This document shows, one piece after another, positions 8,930 through 19,147 of a stretch of 64,000 nt of DNA. Origin of the DNA: Dietzia aurantiaca (GTDB lineage: Bacteria; Actinomycetota; Actinomycetes; Mycobacteriales; Mycobacteriaceae); contig NZ_JAIFXZ010000010.1 in NCBI RefSeq assembly GCF_021033825.1, positions 62,001 to 126,000 of the forward strand, written 5' to 3'. The translations under genes and the position numbers were made by a program. The notes below the pieces were generated by a model. The model saw nothing but the letters and a program-made list of their open reading frames with translations, was not told the origin of the DNA and did not search any database. Positions within the stretch are counted from its first letter, which is position 1. Each line of letters begins with the position of its first letter.

Positions 8930-9014
8930 GTCAGCCACCTTCCTCGTAGCGGTATCACCAGTATCGTAAGCCACCTCACCGCCGTCGGGCGATGCCGCCC
9001 CCACCGGTCGCGGG

Positions 9015-11594
9015 CTATGTGACGACGGACACGCCGATGGGTCGGGAGGCGGGCCCGTACAGGGTGTCCCGCCGACGCACCGGCCGTCCGATCCCCGTCG
9101 CGATCTCCTCGATCTCCTCCGGCGACTTGGCCGACCCGTTCTCGGCGCCGGCCATCCGCGAGATGGTCTCCTCCATCAGCGTGCCTCCGAGATCGTCGGC
9201 GCCGGACCGCAACATCGTGCGGGTGCCGGCCACGCCGAGCTTCACCCAGCTGGTCTGCACGTGGTCGATCGCGCCGTGCAGCATGATCCGCGCCAACGCG
9301 TGCACGGCGACGTTCTCCTCGCGCGTGGGGCCCGGCCGCGAGGCGCCCGCCAGGTACAGCGGCGCGCTCCGGTGCACGAACGGTAGCGGCACGAACTCGG
9401 TGAAGCCCCCGGTGCGCTCCTGGATCCCTCGCAGCGTCCGCAGGTGAGCCACCCAGTGCGCCGGTGTGTCGACGTGCCCGTACATCATGGTCGAGCTCGA
9501 ACGCAGCCCCACCTCGTGGGCGGTGGTGACGATGTCGATCCACTCGGCGGCCGGGAGCTTGCCCTTGGTGAGCACCCACCGCACCTCGTCGTCGAGGATC
9601 TCCGCGGCCGTGCCGGGGATGGTGTCGAGGCCCGCGGCCCGCAGCTCGGTCAGCCACTCACGTACCCCGGTCCCGGAGCGCGAGGCACCGTTGGAGATCT
9701 CCATGGGGCTGAACGCGTGCACGTGCATGGACGGCACCCGGGCCTTGACCGCGCGAACGAGGTCCGCGTAGCCGGAGACCGGCAGGTCCGGGTCGATGCC
9801 GCCCTGCATGCACACCTCGGACGCGCCGGAGACGTACGCCTCGTACGCGCGGTCGGCGACCTCGGACGCGGACAGCGAGAACGCGTCCGCATCCCCCTTG
9901 CGCTGGGCGAACGCGCAGAAGCGGCAGCCGGTGTAGCAGATGTTGGAGAAGTTGATGTTCCGGTTGACCACATAGGTCACCGTCTCCCCCACCACGTCGG
10001 CGCGGATCCGGTCGGCCAGGCCGGCGACCGCCGCCAATCCGTCCCCGGTCGCCGTGGCCAGCGCGAGGTACTGGTCGTCGGTCAGGCCGGCCGGGTCCGA
10101 CTCGGCGGCCCGCAGTGCCGCGAGGACCTCCGAGTCCGCGCGCTCCGGGGCCAGCGCGGCCGCCCCGATCTCGGCGGCTCGCGCCCGGATGACGTCCCAG
10201 TTGCCGAACGCCTCGCCGATGTCCGAGCGCGTGTCCGTATTGCGGCCCTCGGAGTCGATCGCGGTGTGCAGATCGGTCCGCCCGGACGAGTCCCAGTCGT
10301 CGTCGGGCTCCTGCCAGGGCCGTCCCTGCGGGCGGACGACCTCGTCGTCGTCGCCCGGCGCGGCCAACCCACTGACCGGGTCGGCCAGCGCGCGGACGTG
10401 GCCCGCCACCCGCGGGTCGATCCAGGCGTCTCCCCCGCCCACGTAGCGCGGATGCGCGGTGAGGCGCTCGCGCAGGTCCCACCCACTCGCGGCGAGGTCC
10501 GCGGTGAGCTCGTCCAGGTGCGGCCACGGACGTTCGGGGTTGACGTGGTCCGGAGTCAGGGGCGAGATCCCGCCCAGGTCGTCGACCCCCGCGCCGATCA
10601 GCGCCAGCACGTCGGCCCGGTCGACCAGGTTGGGCGGCGCCTGCACCGCCACGCGCGGGCCCAGGACCAGGCGCGCCACCGCGATCGCGGCGAGGAACTC
10701 GTCCCGGTCGGCGTCGTCCGCGGACCGCATCGCCGTGTCCGGCTTGGCGCGGAAGTTCTGGACGATCACCTCCTGCAGGTGGCCGAACTCGCGGTCCAGC
10801 GCGGCGAGGGCCAGCAGACTCTCCGCGCGCTCGGTCCGGTTCTCCCCGATCCCCACCAGGATCCCCGAGGTGAACGGCACCGCCAGCCGGCCGGCGTCGG
10901 TGAGCGTGCGCAGCCGCACCGCCGGATCCTTGTCGGGGCTGCCGTAGTGGGCCTCGCCGGGCGTGGTGAACAGGCGGGTCGCGGTGGTCTCGAGCATCAT
11001 GCCCATCGACGGCGCGACCGGCTTGAGCTTGGACAGCTCCGCCCAGCTCATGACGCCGGGGTTGAGGTGCGGCAGCAGGCCGGTCTCCTCGAGGACGCGG
11101 ATCGCCACGGCCCGCACGTAGTCCAACGTCGACGAGTAGCCGCGCGCATCGAGCCACTCGCGCGCCTCCGGCCACCGCTCCTCGGGGCGGTCCCCCAGCG
11201 TGAACAGCGCCTCCTTGCACCCGGCCTCGGCGCCGCGGCGGCACAGGTCCACCACCTCGTCCGGCTCGAGATACAGGCCCTCGCCCGCGGCGCGCAGCTT
11301 GCCCGGCACGGTGACGAACGTGCAGTAGTGGCACCGGTCCCGACACAGTCGGGTCAACGGGACGAAGACCTTGCGCGAGTACGTGACCACCCCGGGGCGC
11401 CCCTCGTCGGCCAGGCGCGCGTCGCGGCGGGCCGCGGCCAGGCCGGTGAGTCGCCCGAGGTTCTCGCCCCGCGCGGCGAGGAGCACCGCGGCCTCGGTGG
11501 CGTCCAGCGTCAGTCCGTCGGAGGCGCGGCGCAGGGCGCGCCTCATGGCCGACGTCGTGGGCTCGGGATCAGCGGGGGTCGAGGCGGAAACCAT
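9015..11594 (-). CDS. fbiC: FO synthase, fused CofG-CofH (FbiC)
   Basis: 859 residues, close to the usual length of fused FbiC. It makes the deazaflavin FO, the chromophore of coenzyme F420, from a pyrimidine precursor and tyrosine. There are two radical-SAM domains: the CofG half has CRDRCHYC (Cys84, 88, 91) and the CofH half has CYTGCRFC near residue 550. Other markers are [14 protein letters not shown] and [11 protein letters not shown]. The ATG at 11594 gives the family N-terminus; the long upstream extension is the antisense of the PH-domain gene. It diverges from the PH-domain pair, with under 100 bases between. Its presence means the host makes F420, relevant to the luciferase-like enzymes nearby. 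Confidence 0.95.
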   Translation of the reverse strand: MVSASTPADPEPTTSAMRRALRRASDGLTLDATEAAVLLAARGENLGRLTGLAAARRDARLADEGRPGVVTYSRKVFVPLTRLCRDRCHYCTFVTVPGKLRAAGEGLYLEPDEVVDLCRRGAEAGCKEALFTLGDRPEERWPEAREWLDARGYSSTLDYVRAVAIRVLEETGLLPHLNPGVMSWAELSKLKPVAPSMGMMLETTATRLFTTPGEAHYGSPDKDPAVRLRTLTDAGRLAVPFTSGILVGIGENRTERAESLLALAALDREFGHLQEVIVQNFRAKPDTAMRSADDADRDEFLAAIAVARLVLGPRVAVQAPPNLVDRADVLALIGAGVDDLGGISPLTPDHVNPERPWPHLDELTADLAASGWDLRERLTAHPRYVGGGDAWIDPRVAGHVRALADPVSGLAAPGDDDEVVRPQGRPWQEPDDDWDSSGRTDLHTAIDSEGRNTDTRSDIGEAFGNWDVIRARAAEIGAAALAPERADSEVLAALRAAESDPAGLTDDQYLALATATGDGLAAVAGLADRIRADVVGETVTYVVNRNINFSNICYTGCRFCAFAQRKGDADAFSLSASEVADRAYEAYVSGASEVCMQGGIDPDLPVSGYADLVRAVKARVPSMHVHAFSPMEISNGASRSGTGVREWLTELRAAGLDTIPGTAAEILDDEVRWVLTKGKLPAAEWIDIVTTAHEVGLRSSSTMMYGHVDTPAHWVAHLRTLRGIQERTGGFTEFVPLPFVHRSAPLYLAGASRPGPTREENVAVHALARIMLHGAIDHVQTSWVKLGVAGTRTMLRSGADDLGGTLMEETISRMAGAENGSAKSPEEIEEIATGIGRPVRRRDTLYGPASRPIGVSVVT

Positions 11595-11691
11595 ATCCGC
11601 GATGATGCCCCACCCCGCCCCTCCCGCGCGCGGGCGGTGCCTGTCGGCCGGTCTCACCAGCGCGCGCGGGCCGCCCACTAGTCTGGTGACC

Positions 11692-12336
11692 ATGTCCGAA
11701 CCCGCCCAGGCTCTCCGCGCCAACGGTGACCCACTGGTCGCCAGCCCGCCCTCCGTGACCGGGGGCGCGCACGCACTGCGCGAGCCAGCGCGTCTGCCCG
11801 ACGCCCCCGTGGAGGTGGACACCGGCGACGAGCTGCTGACCTCCAACCGGATACTCATCTCGGCGCCTCGCCACAGGATCGAGAAGCGCACCCCGTTCCT
11901 GTTCATCATCGAGGGCATCTGGTCCTGGGCGATCCTGGCCGGCCTGCAGGTCGCCTGGTATTTCTGGGGCGAGAACGTGATGGGGTTCTGGAACTGGGTG
12001 GCGCTGGCGGCCACCATCCCGTTCGCGTTCATGGCCATCGTGGTGGCGCCGTGGTGGCGCTACATCGTGGCGCGCTGGGACGTCTCGGACACCGCGGTGT
12101 GTTCGCGCAAGGGCTGGTGGACCACGCAGTTCCGGATCGCTCCGCTGGTGCGCCTGCAGACGGTGTACACCACGCGCACCCTGTTCGAGCGGTGGTTCGG
12201 GTTGGCGACCGTCAACGCCTCGACCGCCTCCGCGCAGGGCACGGTCGAGATCCGCGGGCTGGCCGTGGCGGACGCCGAGGCGCTGGCGCAGCACCTCATC
12301 GCGATCGCGAACCTGGACACGGAGGACGGGACGTGA
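11692..12336 (+). CDS. PH-domain (bPH2/DUF304) membrane protein, short
   Basis: 214 residues. After a 60-residue polar N-terminus come two membrane segments ([21 protein letters not shown] and [20 protein letters not shown]). These are followed by a bacterial PH-like domain ([37 protein letters not shown], then [21 protein letters not shown]). It corresponds to the YdbS-type member of the YdbS/YdbT pair. Such pairs are membrane proteins of unknown function; some are linked to antimicrobial-peptide resistance in Bacillus. Its stop overlaps the GTG of the next gene (GTGA), so the two are coupled. The start at 11692 avoids overlap with fbiC. Confidence 0.87.
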   Translation: MSEPAQALRANGDPLVASPPSVTGGAHALREPARLPDAPVEVDTGDELLTSNRILISAPRHRIEKRTPFLFIIEGIWSWAILAGLQVAWYFWGENVMGFWNWVALAATIPFAFMAIVVAPWWRYIVARWDVSDTAVCSRKGWWTTQFRIAPLVRLQTVYTTRTLFERWFGLATVNASTASAQGTVEIRGLAVADAEALAQHLIAIANLDTEDGT

Positions 12337-14054
12337 CCGCGCCAGGCGGCGGGGACCCCACCGCCGTCGATGACATGCCGACGGTGGCCGCCCGGGTCGA
12401 GGGCGACGACGACGAGGGCTCCCGCCCGGAACCGTTCACGCCACCCGGAGACGACACCAGGTCTGACGCCGTGCCCGCGTCCGGGAGCGAGCCCGTCGCG
12501 GAGGCGGTCGACCCGGAAGCGCCGTGGGAGCGCCTGTCGTGGCGGATGCTGCTGGTCGACCCGCTGGGTTCGTTGACCCGACTGGCGCCGCTGTTCCTGA
12601 TCTCCCTGTGGCTGGGATCGAACCGCAGCAACTACTGGTTCGAGTTCATCATCATCTCACTCGTCGTCCTGGCGGGCGTGCTGCGCTGGCTGTCGACCAG
12701 CTACCAGGTCGGCCGGACTCACATCATCCTCAGGAAGGGCTTCTTCAGCCGCCAGGTGGTGACGGTGGCCCGCAACCGGATCCGCAGCGTGGACACCGAA
12801 TCGGACCTGTTCCACCGGGTCATGCGGGTATCGATCGTGGAGGTCGGCACGGGTCGGTCCGACGCCGGGAAGTCCGGTGCCGAACGATTCCGGCTCAATG
12901 CGATCGACACCGCGCACGTCGAGCCGCTGCGCGACGAGCTCCTCAAGCATCGTCGTGCGCTCGACCCGTCGCTGGGCATCGAGGACGAGGAGCAGTGGGG
13001 CTCCAAGTATGGCGAGGACATCGCCCGCTGGCGTGTCACCTGGTCCCGGTTCGCCCCGTTCTCGTTCATCGGGTTCGGTGTCCTGATGTCGCTGTGGCTC
13101 ATCACGTGGCAGATGGGCGACATGCACCAGCGCATCATGGACCTGGCCGTGGTCGAGGGGACCATCGCCTGGCTCGATTCGCTCGGTGAGCCGTTCGCCA
13201 TGGTGGGCAAGGGCATCGCGATCTGGTTGGTCGCCAGTGTCCTGGCGATCGTCACCTATGCGATCCGGTACGGCAAATATGCGCTCACCGAGCGCGGGTC
13301 CGTGCTCTATGTGCAGAACGGCATCCTGCGTCGCAAGCACCAGGCGCTCGACAAGGCGCGGTTGCGTGGCGTCGAGGTCCGGGCGCCGATCTACCTGCGG
13401 ATGATCGGCGGCGGCAGACTCGAGCCGATCATGACCGGCACCAAGTCGGGTGGCAAAGCGTCGACGCTGCTGCCCCAGGCGCCGATGAAGGACGTCCGGC
13501 GTGTGGCCACGCGCATCCTCGGCGACGAGACTCCGGTGACGGTGCGGCTGCGCCGGCACCCGTGGAAGGCGGCCCGCCGACGCATCACCCGCGGGCTCAT
13601 GCCGTTCTGGGTGGTCGCGGCCCTGCTCATCCTCATCCGCATCGATTCGGGGCCGTCCGCGGACGTGGGGGTGCGGTGGGGCATCCCCGCGGCCTTCCTC
13701 CTGTTCATCCTGCTGTCGATCGACCGGATCCGCATGCTCGGGCACGCCCTGCTGTCAGACTCGCTGGTGTCCTCGCACGGGTCGTGGGGCGCCAAGCGCA
13801 CGGTCCTCGAATCCGACGGCATCATCGCCTGGACGGTCAGCCAGTCGGTGTTCCAGCGCACAGCGGGGGTGGCCACGGTCACCGCGGCCACCCCGGCGGG
13901 GGCCGGCGGCTACTCCGTCATGGACATGGATGCCGACGAGGTCTGGGCGCTCGCCGAGGCGCTGACCCCCGGGATCACGGACGTGTGGCAGTACGAGGGT
14001 GACCCCGAGGACGCCGGCCGGACCTCACCCTCGATGGGTGTCCGCCGACAGTGA
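12333..14054 (+). CDS. Multi-domain PH-like (YdbT-type) membrane protein
   Basis: 573 residues. An acidic proline-rich N-terminus (about 65 residues) precedes paired membrane helices and three bPH2-like units. The first contains YQVGRTHIILRKGFFSRQVVTVARNRIRSVD, the second YALTERGSVLYVQNGILRRKHQALDKARLRGVE, and the third, more diverged, SLVSSHGSWGAKRTVLESDGIIAWT. This is the YdbT architecture. GTG at 12333 overlaps the stop of the preceding gene; longer upstream starts would run through it. The 3' end overlaps the convergent small membrane gene by 30 bases. Function unknown; a cell-envelope role is likely. Confidence 0.87.
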   Translation: MTAPGGGDPTAVDDMPTVAARVEGDDDEGSRPEPFTPPGDDTRSDAVPASGSEPVAEAVDPEAPWERLSWRMLLVDPLGSLTRLAPLFLISLWLGSNRSNYWFEFIIISLVVLAGVLRWLSTSYQVGRTHIILRKGFFSRQVVTVARNRIRSVDTESDLFHRVMRVSIVEVGTGRSDAGKSGAERFRLNAIDTAHVEPLRDELLKHRRALDPSLGIEDEEQWGSKYGEDIARWRVTWSRFAPFSFIGFGVLMSLWLITWQMGDMHQRIMDLAVVEGTIAWLDSLGEPFAMVGKGIAIWLVASVLAIVTYAIRYGKYALTERGSVLYVQNGILRRKHQALDKARLRGVEVRAPIYLRMIGGGRLEPIMTGTKSGGKASTLLPQAPMKDVRRVATRILGDETPVTVRLRRHPWKAARRRITRGLMPFWVVAALLILIRIDSGPSADVGVRWGIPAAFLLFILLSIDRIRMLGHALLSDSLVSSHGSWGAKRTVLESDGIIAWTVSQSVFQRTAGVATVTAATPAGAGGYSVMDMDADEVWALAEALTPGITDVWQYEGDPEDAGRTSPSMGVRRQ

Positions 14055-14432
14055 CCGGCCGTAGGCGGCCACCCACAACGGGATGAGCCCACCGAACACC
14101 AGCAGGGCGAGGCCTCGCAGGCCGAGAGGCACCGGCATGTCGCCGCCGGGCCCCATGTCGAGCGCGATCAGCGTGAGGATGAACACCAGGGCCGGAAAGG
14201 CCGCGACAGGCTTCCGGTCCGACCACATCGAGGCGACCCGGACCAGGACCAGCGACCAGGCACCGGCGACCAGGACGGTGATGGGGAACGGGACGGGGCC
14301 CACGTACAGGGTCAGCCACGCCGCGGCGAGGACGCAGCCGGTCACCGCGCCCACCGCGAGCAGGACCAGCGCCACCGCCAACTCGACGCCTGACGCCGCA
14401 CGCCCGCCGGTGCCGGCCACGGGCGCGGTCAC
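14025..14432 (-). CDS. Small four-helix membrane protein (Rv1171-like)
   Basis: 135 residues with four predicted membrane helices, e.g. VELAVALVLLAVGAVTGCVL, FPITVLVAGAWSLVLVRVAS, FPALVFILTLIALDM and GLRGLALLVFGGLIPLWVAA. No catalytic motif is visible. Its place directly after mshB and near fbiC matches the unknown Rv1171 in M. tuberculosis. The GTG at 14432 overlaps the mshB stop. The last 30 bases overlap the end of the convergent PH-domain gene. A link to mycothiol or to the envelope is only positional. Confidence 0.78.
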   Translation of the reverse strand: MTAPVAGTGGRAASGVELAVALVLLAVGAVTGCVLAAAWLTLYVGPVPFPITVLVAGAWSLVLVRVASMWSDRKPVAAFPALVFILTLIALDMGPGGDMPVPLGLRGLALLVFGGLIPLWVAAYGRSLSADTHRG

Positions 14433-15322
14433 GCGTCCTGCCCCAGCCCGCTGAGCAGGTGGGCGACGCCCGGCGCACACCGGTCGTAGTTCTCCCCGTG
14501 CTCGTCCAGATCGTGGCCGATGTACCACTCGACCTGTGCCACGGGCTGCAGTACGCCGTTGGTCAGTGCCAGGAACCAGGGGTCGCCGTCCACGGCCGGC
14601 ACCAACTCGAGCTGGGTGGCGTGCCCGGTGAGCGCCTCGAGCTTGGCCGCGTACGCGCTCTCGTCCAGCGGCACCCGATGGGTGAGCCGGGAGTCGGCCA
14701 CGGACGGCAGTTCGTCGGCGTGGGCGTGCCGTAGATGCGCCGGGGGGTTCGGATGTTCCAGCGAGACGTCGGACCGCGCGGTGACGGTCCAGGCGAGCCG
14801 CTTCGGCCGGTGCTTGGCCTCGGCGACCGCCGTGTGGACGACCTCGTGCGCACGGATGTGGTCGGGATGCCCGTAGCCACCGCGCGGGTCATAGGTCACG
14901 ACGAGGTCCGGTCGGAACTCGTCGATCACGGCGACCAGTGCGGCCACCGCCTCCGCTCCGGATCCGACGAACGCGCGCGGATGCTCGGCCGCGGGGGTCC
15001 CGGCCATTCCGGAATCACGCCACCGGCCGGCCTCCCCGAGGAACCGGGGCCTGCCCACGCCCAGCGCCCGCAGCGCGGTCGCCAGTTCGCTGATTCGGTA
15101 CCCGCCCAGTTGATCGGCGCGGTCGGAGACGAGGCCCGCGAACCTCTCCCCCAGGACCTCGCCCTCCTCGCCGAGGGTGCACGTCATCACGCAGACCTCG
15201 GCGCCGGCGGCCACAAGGGCCGCGATGGTGCCACCGGTGGTGATCGCCTCGTCGTCGGGATGCGCATGGACGAACAGTGCGCGGATCCCCGCCGCCGGCG
15301 GGGTCGTGGCCGTCGGAGTCAT
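14429..15322 (-). CDS. mshB: GlcNAc-inositol deacetylase of mycothiol synthesis
   Basis: 297 residues, LmbE/PIG-L fold. MshB removes the acetyl group of 1-O-(2-acetamido-2-deoxy-glucopyranosyl)-myo-inositol, the second step of mycothiol synthesis. The zinc site is visible as FVHAHPDDEAITTGG (His-x-Asp-Asp) near the N-terminus and GGYGHPDHIRAHEVV in the middle. ARDSGMAG and the C-terminal WYIGHDLDEHGENYD also fit the family. Its ATG overlaps the lpqW stop (ATGA) and its stop overlaps the next gene, giving an lpqW-mshB-membrane-protein operon. Confidence 0.93.
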   Translation of the reverse strand: MTPTATTPPAAGIRALFVHAHPDDEAITTGGTIAALVAAGAEVCVMTCTLGEEGEVLGERFAGLVSDRADQLGGYRISELATALRALGVGRPRFLGEAGRWRDSGMAGTPAAEHPRAFVGSGAEAVAALVAVIDEFRPDLVVTYDPRGGYGHPDHIRAHEVVHTAVAEAKHRPKRLAWTVTARSDVSLEHPNPPAHLRHAHADELPSVADSRLTHRVPLDESAYAAKLEALTGHATQLELVPAVDGDPWFLALTNGVLQPVAQVEWYIGHDLDEHGENYDRCAPGVAHLLSGLGQDA

Positions 15323-17214
15323 CCGGTCCTCCTCCAGGTGGGTGCGGTGTCGAAGACGTCGGTGACCGTCAGGGGCACCCGCGCCCCGGCGGCGTCGTCC
15401 GGGGATGATCCGGCGGGCGACCGCCCGGGCAGCTCGACCCCATCATCCGCCAGAAGCATCGTCGGCCGCACGAGCGGAACCCGGACGGCCTGCTCCGCGA
15501 CCAGATCGCCGGCCTCCACGAGGTCGACCCCGTCGCCCGGGCCCATCCCGAGCGCGCCATCGATACGGGGATCACACAGGCCGGCGATGTCCGAGGCGCG
15601 CGCAGGAGCATCGACTCCGAGCGTGCGCGCCGGCGTCGCGGGGGTGGTCGTCGGCCCCGCCTCCTCCGTCCCGGTGGCCTCGCTGTCCGGGACCCGGCCC
15701 GGGCGCGCAGGGGTCATCGTGGTCGAGGTGGGCGGCACCAGGCTCGACACCGTGGTACGGGGCCGCGAGGGCGAAGACTCCGCCCGGGTCGCGGACCCGG
15801 CTCCGGCCTCGGCCGCCTGGCGCCCTGCCGCGCAGGCGAAGCGCGATACGGCGGCCACCTCGGCATCACCCTCCGTGGGTTGCCAGCCCACCACCGCGTC
15901 GACGAGGCCGTGCGGCAGGACGTCCGCGTAGAGCTCGGCGGGCTCGAGCTCCCATACCTGCGCCCCCACCCCGGCTCCGCTGAGCTGGTCGGCCAGCGTG
16001 TACGCGGCGGTACGTGCCCGGTCATCCGCGGCCTCGACACCGAGCGTCACGGTCAGCGGCGTGTCGGCGAGCTGCCACCGGCCCCCGTCCCGGACGTATC
16101 CGGCGGCGGCGAGCTCCGTCTCGGTGACCGTGTCGTCCGAGGTCGCGGTGGTCGCGGCGCCGGCCGGGAACGGGAACGACGTGACCTGTGGGGATGCCTC
16201 ACCCGTGACGATCCGGCCCACCACCTCGGGGTCGATCGCCGCGGCCAGTGCCCGGCGGACCCCGGGGTCCGACACCGTCGGCGCGGTGGTGTTGAACGCG
16301 AGCTCGAGCTGTGCCGAGGCCGTGACGGTCGTGTCTGTGACGCCCGGAATCGTCGCGGACACGTCGGCGACGACCGGTGCGTCGGCCACCATGGCCATGA
16401 CCCCGGGGCCGTCCCGCAGGACCGCCCCCAGTTGACCGGGGCCGCTCTCGCGTCGGACGACGATCTGGCCGGTCTCCGGCGCCCGCGCCCAGAAGCGGTC
16501 GTTACGGACGAACTCGATCTCCCCGCGGCCGAGGTCGGCGGCGCGGATCATGTACGGGCCCGCGCTCATGACCGGAAGTCCCGCCATCGCGCCCTGGAAC
16601 CCGTCGGGGGCGTCTTTGAGGATGTGCCCGGGCAGGAGGTCGGCGAACAGCGTCCGCCAGTGCTCCGGCGGCGAATCGAAGAGCACGTCCACGACCTTGC
16701 CGCCGGCACCGGCGCGGACCGCCACGATCCGCTCGTAACCCGCCGGGTCGACGACCCCGGGCTGGGTGACCATCTGGCGCCACAGGTACTCGAAGTCCTC
16801 GGCGGCCACGGGCACTCCGTCGGACCACTGGGCCTTGGGGTCGATCGTGTAGCGGATTGTCGCCGGCGACTCGGGCAGCGGCGCCGCCGAGACCAGCAGG
16901 TCGCGGTTGAGAACCGGCTCACCGTCCGGCCCGGGGACGAACGCGCTGGGCAGCAGGAGGGCCGCGACGAGGTCGGTGTCGACGCCCTGGTCGGCGAGGA
17001 GGTGCGGGTTGAAGCCGCTCTCGACACGGTCCAGGGCGAGGAGGAGTCCGCCCGCGGTGAGACTGACGTCCGTACCGGAGCCGGAGCCCTCCTCGCCGCC
17101 GACGACCGTGGGTGGCGGCGGGTCGGCCACGCACCCCGTGACGACGACGAGGGCCGCCGCCGCGGCCAGTGCCACCGCGGCCCGGCGGCGCCCTGACGCC
17201 CCCCTCGTGGTCAC
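15319..17214 (-). CDS. lpqW: Lipoprotein LpqW (family 5 extracellular solute-binding fold)
   Basis: 631 residues. A lipoprotein signal (RRRAAVALAAAAALVVVTGC, modified Cys at residue 28) precedes a dipeptide-binding-protein fold (DKVESGFNP-like start, IDPKAQWSDGVPVAAEDFEYLW, SAGPYMIRA). In mycobacteria LpqW is not a transport receptor but directs mannolipids (PIMs) towards lipomannan and lipoarabinomannan. A low-complexity Pro/Thr/Ala stretch (about residues 480-530) is unlike a plain substrate-binding protein. GTG at 17214 follows AAGGGGG; the longer frame to 17427 runs into typA. The typA-lpqW-mshB order matches mycobacteria. Confidence 0.85.
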   Translation of the reverse strand: MTTRGASGRRRAAVALAAAAALVVVTGCVADPPPPTVVGGEEGSGSGTDVSLTAGGLLLALDRVESGFNPHLLADQGVDTDLVAALLLPSAFVPGPDGEPVLNRDLLVSAAPLPESPATIRYTIDPKAQWSDGVPVAAEDFEYLWRQMVTQPGVVDPAGYERIVAVRAGAGGKVVDVLFDSPPEHWRTLFADLLPGHILKDAPDGFQGAMAGLPVMSAGPYMIRAADLGRGEIEFVRNDRFWARAPETGQIVVRRESGPGQLGAVLRDGPGVMAMVADAPVVADVSATIPGVTDTTVTASAQLELAFNTTAPTVSDPGVRRALAAAIDPEVVGRIVTGEASPQVTSFPFPAGAATTATSDDTVTETELAAAGYVRDGGRWQLADTPLTVTLGVEAADDRARTAAYTLADQLSGAGVGAQVWELEPAELYADVLPHGLVDAVVGWQPTEGDAEVAAVSRFACAAGRQAAEAGAGSATRAESSPSRPRTTVSSLVPPTSTTMTPARPGRVPDSEATGTEEAGPTTTPATPARTLGVDAPARASDIAGLCDPRIDGALGMGPGDGVDLVEAGDLVAEQAVRVPLVRPTMLLADDGVELPGRSPAGSSPDDAAGARVPLTVTDVFDTAPTWRRTG

Positions 17215-17236
17215 GTCTGCCCCCTTGATGCGCCGA

Positions 17237-19147
17237 CTACTTGTCGCGCGCCTTGGAGCGGCTACGGGCCTTGGCCCGCTCGGTGGCCGTGAGCAGGACC
17301 TTGCGCACGCGGATCGCCTCGGGGGCCACCTCGACGCACTCGTCGCCCGCGCAGAACTCCATGGCCTCCTCGAGGCTGAGGTTGCGGTGCTTGGAGAGGG
17401 TCTCCGTGGCGTCGGAGCTCGCCGCACGCATATTGGTGAGCTTCTTCTCCTTGGTGATGTTGACGTCCATGTCCTCGGACCGCGGGTTCTCGCCCACGAC
17501 GACGCCCTCGTAGACCTCGGCGCCCGGCTCGATGAAGAAGTCGCCGCGGTCGGCCAGACCCAGCAATGCGAAGGTGGTGGCCTTGCCCGAGCGGTCCGCG
17601 ACCAGCGAGCCGGTGTGGCGGGCGCGGATCTCGCCGGCCCACGGCTCGTACCCGGCGGAGACCGAGTTGGCGATGCCCGAACCCCGGGTCTCGGTCATGA
17701 AGATGGTGCGGAACCCGATGAGGCCTCGGGCGGGGACGGTGAACTCCATACGGACCCAGCCGCTGCCGTGGTTGCTCATCTGCTCCATGCGACCCTTGCG
17801 GGCGGCCATGAGCTGGGTGACCGCGCCGAGGTGCTCCTCGGGCACGTCGATCGTCATGTGCTCGAACGGCTCGTGCAGCTTGCCGTCGATCGTCCTGGTG
17901 ACGACCTGCGGCTTGCCGACGGTGAGCTCGAAGCCCTCACGACGCATGGTCTCGACGAGCACGGACAGTGCCATCTCGCCACGTCCCTGGACCTCCCAGT
18001 CGTCGGGACGCTCGGTGTCGAGCACCTTGAGCGAGACGTTGCCGACCAGTTCCTGATCCAGGCGGGCCTTGACCATCCGGGCGGTCAGCTTGTTGCCGCC
18101 GTTCCGGCCGGCCATGGGCGAGGTGTTGACGCCGATCGTCATGGAGATCGCGGGCTCGTCGACCGTGATGGCGGGCAGCGCGACCGGGTTCTCCGGGTCG
18201 GCGAGCGTGTCGCCGATCATGATCTCGCTGATGCCGGCCACGGCCACGATGTCGCCGGCCACGGCCTCGTCGGTCGGGACCCGCTCCACGCCGTCGGTCT
18301 TGAGCAGCTCGGAGATCTTGACCGTCTTGGTCTCCTGCTCACCGTCCGGTGTGTTGTGGATCCATGCCACCTGCTGCCCCTTCCGGAGACGGCCGTTGTG
18401 GATACGGACCAGGCCGATGCGGCCGAGGAAGTTGGAGGCGTCCAGGTTGGTGACGTGGGCCTGGAGCGGGGCCTCGACATCGCCCTTCGGGGCCGGGATG
18501 ACGTCGTAGAGGAGCTCGAAGAGACCGTCCAGGTTCTCGCCGTCCGGCTCCTGGCCGTTCGCCGGCTGGGTGGTCGACGCCTTGCCGGCGCGACCGGAGG
18601 CGAACACCACGGGCAGCTCGAGCGCGTGCTCGGCCGCGGCCTGGGCGGCCGGGTCCTCGAGATCAGCGGCCAGGTCCAGCAGCAGGTCCTGGGCCTCCTC
18701 GACGACCTCGTCGATACGCGCGTCCGGGCGGTCGGTCTTGTTGACCACGATGATCACGGGCAGCGACGCGCCGAGCGCCTTCCGGAGCACGAACCGGGTC
18801 TGCGGTAGCGGCCCCTCGGAGGAGTCGATGAGCAGCACCACGCCGTCGACCATCGACAGTCCGCGCTCGACCTCGCCACCGAAATCGGCGTGACCGGGGG
18901 TGTCGATGATGTTGAGGACGAGATCCCCGCCGCCGGCGCCCGCACCAGGCCGACGCACGGCGGTGTTCTTGGCGAGAATGGTGATGCCCTTCTCGCGCTC
19001 GAGGTCGCCGGAGTCCATGACGCGGTCCACCAGCTCCGCCCGCTCGTCGAACGCCCCCGACTGACGCAGCAGTGCGTCGACGAGAGTCGTCTTGCCGTGG
19101 TCGACGTGCGCCACGATGGCGACGTTACGGAACTCGGTCAGGGCCAT
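17237..19147 (-). CDS. typA: Ribosome-associated translational GTPase TypA/BipA
   Basis: 636 residues, elongation-factor superfamily. G1 is AHVDHGKTTLVDAL, G3 DTPGHADFGGEVER and G4 VVNKTD; the C-terminal BipA domains include GRGEMALSVLVETMRREGFE and RGLIGFRTIFMTETRG. TypA binds the ribosome and affects 50S assembly and stress growth. An AGGGAGAA-like site precedes the ATG. It is the first gene of the minus-strand run typA-lpqW-mshB, with only 22 bases before lpqW. A 390-base region lies upstream. Confidence 0.95.
   Translation of the reverse strand: MALTEFRNVAIVAHVDHGKTTLVDALLRQSGAFDERAELVDRVMDSGDLEREKGITILAKNTAVRRPGAGAGGGDLVLNIIDTPGHADFGGEVERGLSMVDGVVLLIDSSEGPLPQTRFVLRKALGASLPVIIVVNKTDRPDARIDEVVEEAQDLLLDLAADLEDPAAQAAAEHALELPVVFASGRAGKASTTQPANGQEPDGENLDGLFELLYDVIPAPKGDVEAPLQAHVTNLDASNFLGRIGLVRIHNGRLRKGQQVAWIHNTPDGEQETKTVKISELLKTDGVERVPTDEAVAGDIVAVAGISEIMIGDTLADPENPVALPAITVDEPAISMTIGVNTSPMAGRNGGNKLTARMVKARLDQELVGNVSLKVLDTERPDDWEVQGRGEMALSVLVETMRREGFELTVGKPQVVTRTIDGKLHEPFEHMTIDVPEEHLGAVTQLMAARKGRMEQMSNHGSGWVRMEFTVPARGLIGFRTIFMTETRGSGIANSVSAGYEPWAGEIRARHTGSLVADRSGKATTFALLGLADRGDFFIEPGAEVYEGVVVGENPRSEDMDVNITKEKKLTNMRAASSDATETLSKHRNLSLEEAMEFCAGDECVEVAPEAIRVRKVLLTATERAKARSRSKARDK

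Noticed and set aside
9444-11681. A 745-codon plus-strand open frame
   Set aside because: It is antisense to fbiC, whose radical-SAM motifs are clear, and its product is a His/Arg/Gly/Val-rich shadow typical of GC-rich codon bias.
16907-18808. A 633-codon plus-strand open frame, and a 438-codon one at 15880-17196
   Set aside because: They are antisense to typA and lpqW and show only low-complexity composition.
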